Assembly (NCBI GenBank): GCA_009843585.1
Contig: VYDC01000042.1
Location: forward strand, 1-6,836
DNA: 6,836 bases
Direction of reading: 5' to 3'
From: Chloroflexota bacterium
GTDB taxonomy: Bacteria > Chloroflexota > Dehalococcoidia > UBA2979
Every line of letters starts with the position of its first letter. Position 1 is the first letter of the stretch. Of the stretch, positions 5,855 to 6,836 are shown one piece after another. The notes under the pieces were generated by a model, which worked only from the letters and a program-made list of their open reading frames with translations, was not told where the DNA came from and made no database searches. A program made the position numbers and the translations under genes.

Positions 5855-6727
5855 CTAGAGGAGCGCGCTCGCCGTTCCGGCGACGACCTCCTCGCCCCCC
5901 TCCTTCTCCGCCCAGACGCGGCACAGCGCCCGGCCGCCGGAGCGGTCGAGGATCGCGCCGTGGACGTCGATGCTCTCGTTCGACCACACCGTTCGCGTGA
6001 AGTGGATGTCGAGCTCGCCCCCGGAGACGAATCCCCCGCCGAAGCGGTCGCGCATCATGCGCGAGATGAGGCCCATCGCGAACGCGCCCTGCGCCACCGG
6101 CCCGGGCTGCCCGCGCTCGCGCGCGGCGGCGACGTCGGTGTGTCCGTTGTGCTCGCCGGGGCCCTCGAAGTCGTTCATGCGCTCCTGCATCAGGTGCAGC
6201 GAGAGCGGCCCGAAGCGCTCGGCGGAGCCGTCCGCGGCCGGCGGGATCTCGCGGCTCCGCTCCTCCAGCCCCTCGAGCTGCTCCTCGGTCGCCTGGAAGT
6301 ACCAGGTGCGCGCGTTGCGCTGGACGAGCTCGCCGTCCGCGCGCGCCTCGATCTGCCACTCGATGTAGCCGCGCCCGCGCCGGCGGTACTTCGAGAGCAC
6401 CTGCCCCGAGATCTCCAGCGGCCGCTCCCTGGGGACCGGCGCCAGGAACTCGCAGCGGAAGCGCGCGAAGCCCGCCGAGATGTCGCGCAGGGGCGCGACG
6501 ATGCTCTGACCCGCGTAGTAGAGGATGTAGTGCGGGGCGTGCTCCGAGTAGAGCGCGGGGTCGTCCTCGTAGAGGCGGCACCAGCGCTCGACATCGTCGG
6601 AGGTGACGGTGAGCTCGAACGAGCGCGGGAACGCCCCGAGCGCGAAGTCGTCCCAGCCGGCGCTCCGCGGGGTGCCGATCTTCGGGATCTTGTGCGTGGC
6701 GGGGATGGTCGCTAGCTGCGTGGTCAT
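5855..6727 (-). CDS. double-hotdog MaoC-like dehydratase/hydratase
   Basis: The product is 290 aa, the length of a two-hotdog MaoC protein. The first hotdog (about 28-150) is the degenerate, FAS1-type half. The second (about 170-290) carries the active-site-like E-H-N-G-H-T-D (192-198), then A-R-E-R-G (202-206) and V-A-Q-G-A (211-215). This resembles the D-x-N-P-x-H hydratase motif of (R)-specific enoyl-CoA hydratases, with Glu for Asp and one residue fewer. Family members add or remove water on an enoyl-CoA or 3-hydroxyacyl-CoA ester, and some are thioester-binding proteins without shown activity. The start is ATG 6727: GGAGGAG (6740-6734) lies 6 bases upstream. The same frame is open on to the window edge, but that part is Arg/Gly-rich and not protein-like. 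It is the first gene of the - strand cluster seen here, with a promoter candidate ahead. The acyl substrate is unknown. Confidence 0.88.
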   Translation of the reverse strand: MTTQLATIPATHKIPKIGTPRSAGWDDFALGAFPRSFELTVTSDDVERWCRLYEDDPALYSEHAPHYILYYAGQSIVAPLRDISAGFARFRCEFLAPVPRERPLEISGQVLSKYRRRGRGYIEWQIEARADGELVQRNARTWYFQATEEQLEGLEERSREIPPAADGSAERFGPLSLHLMQERMNDFEGPGEHNGHTDVAAARERGQPGPVAQGAFAMGLISRMMRDRFGGGFVSGGELDIHFTRTVWSNESIDVHGAILDRSGGRALCRVWAEKEGGEEVVAGTASALL

Positions 6728-6768
6728 GGCCCTCTCCTCCGGCGGGCCGCCCGACGGCCGCCTCCCTG

Positions 6769-6799
6769 ATTCTGCGCCGCGGCGCGATCGCCCTGTCAA
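6769..6799 (-). promoter_or_regulatory. sigma70-type promoter candidate for the MaoC-led cluster
   Basis: The - strand holds a perfect TTGACA (6799-6794), a 19-bp spacer and CAGAAT (6774-6769, 4 of 6 to TATAAT). Transcription would begin near 6762, giving a leader of about 35 bases with the Shine-Dalgarno near its end. The spacer is a little long and the -10 is imperfect, but a full -35 consensus is rare in such GC-rich sequence. Confidence 0.5.
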
Positions 6800-6836
6800 C
6801 CGCCCCCTCAACCGCCCACTCAGCCGCCCCCTCAGC
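6796..6836. repeat. 12-bp direct tandem repeat, running off the window edge
   Basis: Three full units follow head to tail: TCAACCGCCCCC (6796-6807), TCAACCGCCCAC (6808-6819) and TCAGCCGCCCCC (6820-6831). The first bases of a fourth unit (TCAGC) reach the edge. A decayed copy may lie just to the left, at 6788-6799. On the - strand each unit carries CGGTTGA or CGGCTGA, and the leftmost one supplies the start of the TTGACA box. It may be a regulator-binding array or a slippage tract. Confidence 0.75.

Noticed and set aside
4578..6581. A 667-codon - strand open frame in another phase over the LuxA-like and MaoC-like genes
   Set aside because: Its Arg/Pro/Ala-rich product is typical of a frame shadow, and both real genes in the proper frame have family motifs and Shine-Dalgarno sites.
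4694..6715. A 673-codon + strand open frame antisense to the LuxA-like and MaoC-like genes
   Set aside because: It crosses the 144-bp gap between two well-supported genes and shows low-complexity, charged sequence with no recognisable domain.

Overview
This is a very G+C-rich bacterial stretch, roughly 70% by eye. Nearly every third codon position is G or C, and all six frames carry long spurious open frames. It holds one partial gene on the + strand and five complete, closely packed genes on the - strand. No rRNA, tRNA, mobile element, CRISPR array or phage gene was seen. Two luciferase-like (LLM) oxidoreductases, one of them resembling the F420-type branch, next to CoA-ester enzymes suggest a high-GC soil or sediment bacterium. 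An actinobacterial lineage (for example Thermoleophilia-like) is most likely, but other F420-using high-GC phyla cannot be excluded. The lineage is an inference from composition and gene types.

Layout, left to right. Positions 1-578 (+) are the C-terminal part of a 3-hydroxyisobutyrate dehydrogenase-family oxidoreductase that starts before the window. It converges, with a 22-bp gap and a small GC hairpin, on a - strand cluster. In transcription order, from right to left, the cluster is: a double-hotdog MaoC-like dehydratase (6727-5855), a LuxA-like FMN-type LLM monooxygenase (5710-4607), a single-chain alpha-beta fused 3-oxoacid CoA-transferase (4568-3228), an F420-type LLM oxidoreductase (3119-2115), and an ATZ/TRZ-like metal-dependent amidohydrolase (2064-601). 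Each start is supported by a Shine-Dalgarno sequence. Gaps are 144, 38, 108 and 50 bp.

A good sigma70-type promoter candidate (TTGACA, 19-bp spacer, CAGAAT) lies in front of the MaoC gene. It abuts a 12-bp tandem repeat that runs off the right edge. A lone A/T island in the 108-bp gap offers a second -10-like element before the F420-type LLM gene. The cluster may therefore be one operon or two or three stacked units.

Functionally the set looks catabolic: hydrolysis of an amine or amide (often heterocyclic) substrate, one or two flavin or deazaflavin redox steps, CoA activation of a carboxylic acid, and hydration or dehydration of an enoyl-CoA type intermediate. A 3-hydroxyacid dehydrogenase is convergent next door. 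No substrate can be named from the sequence. The most unusual feature is the amidohydrolase. It keeps its first HxH motif and the late Asp, but has Asp, Lys and Pro/Arg where the family usually has metal-binding or active-site His and the NPxSN motif.
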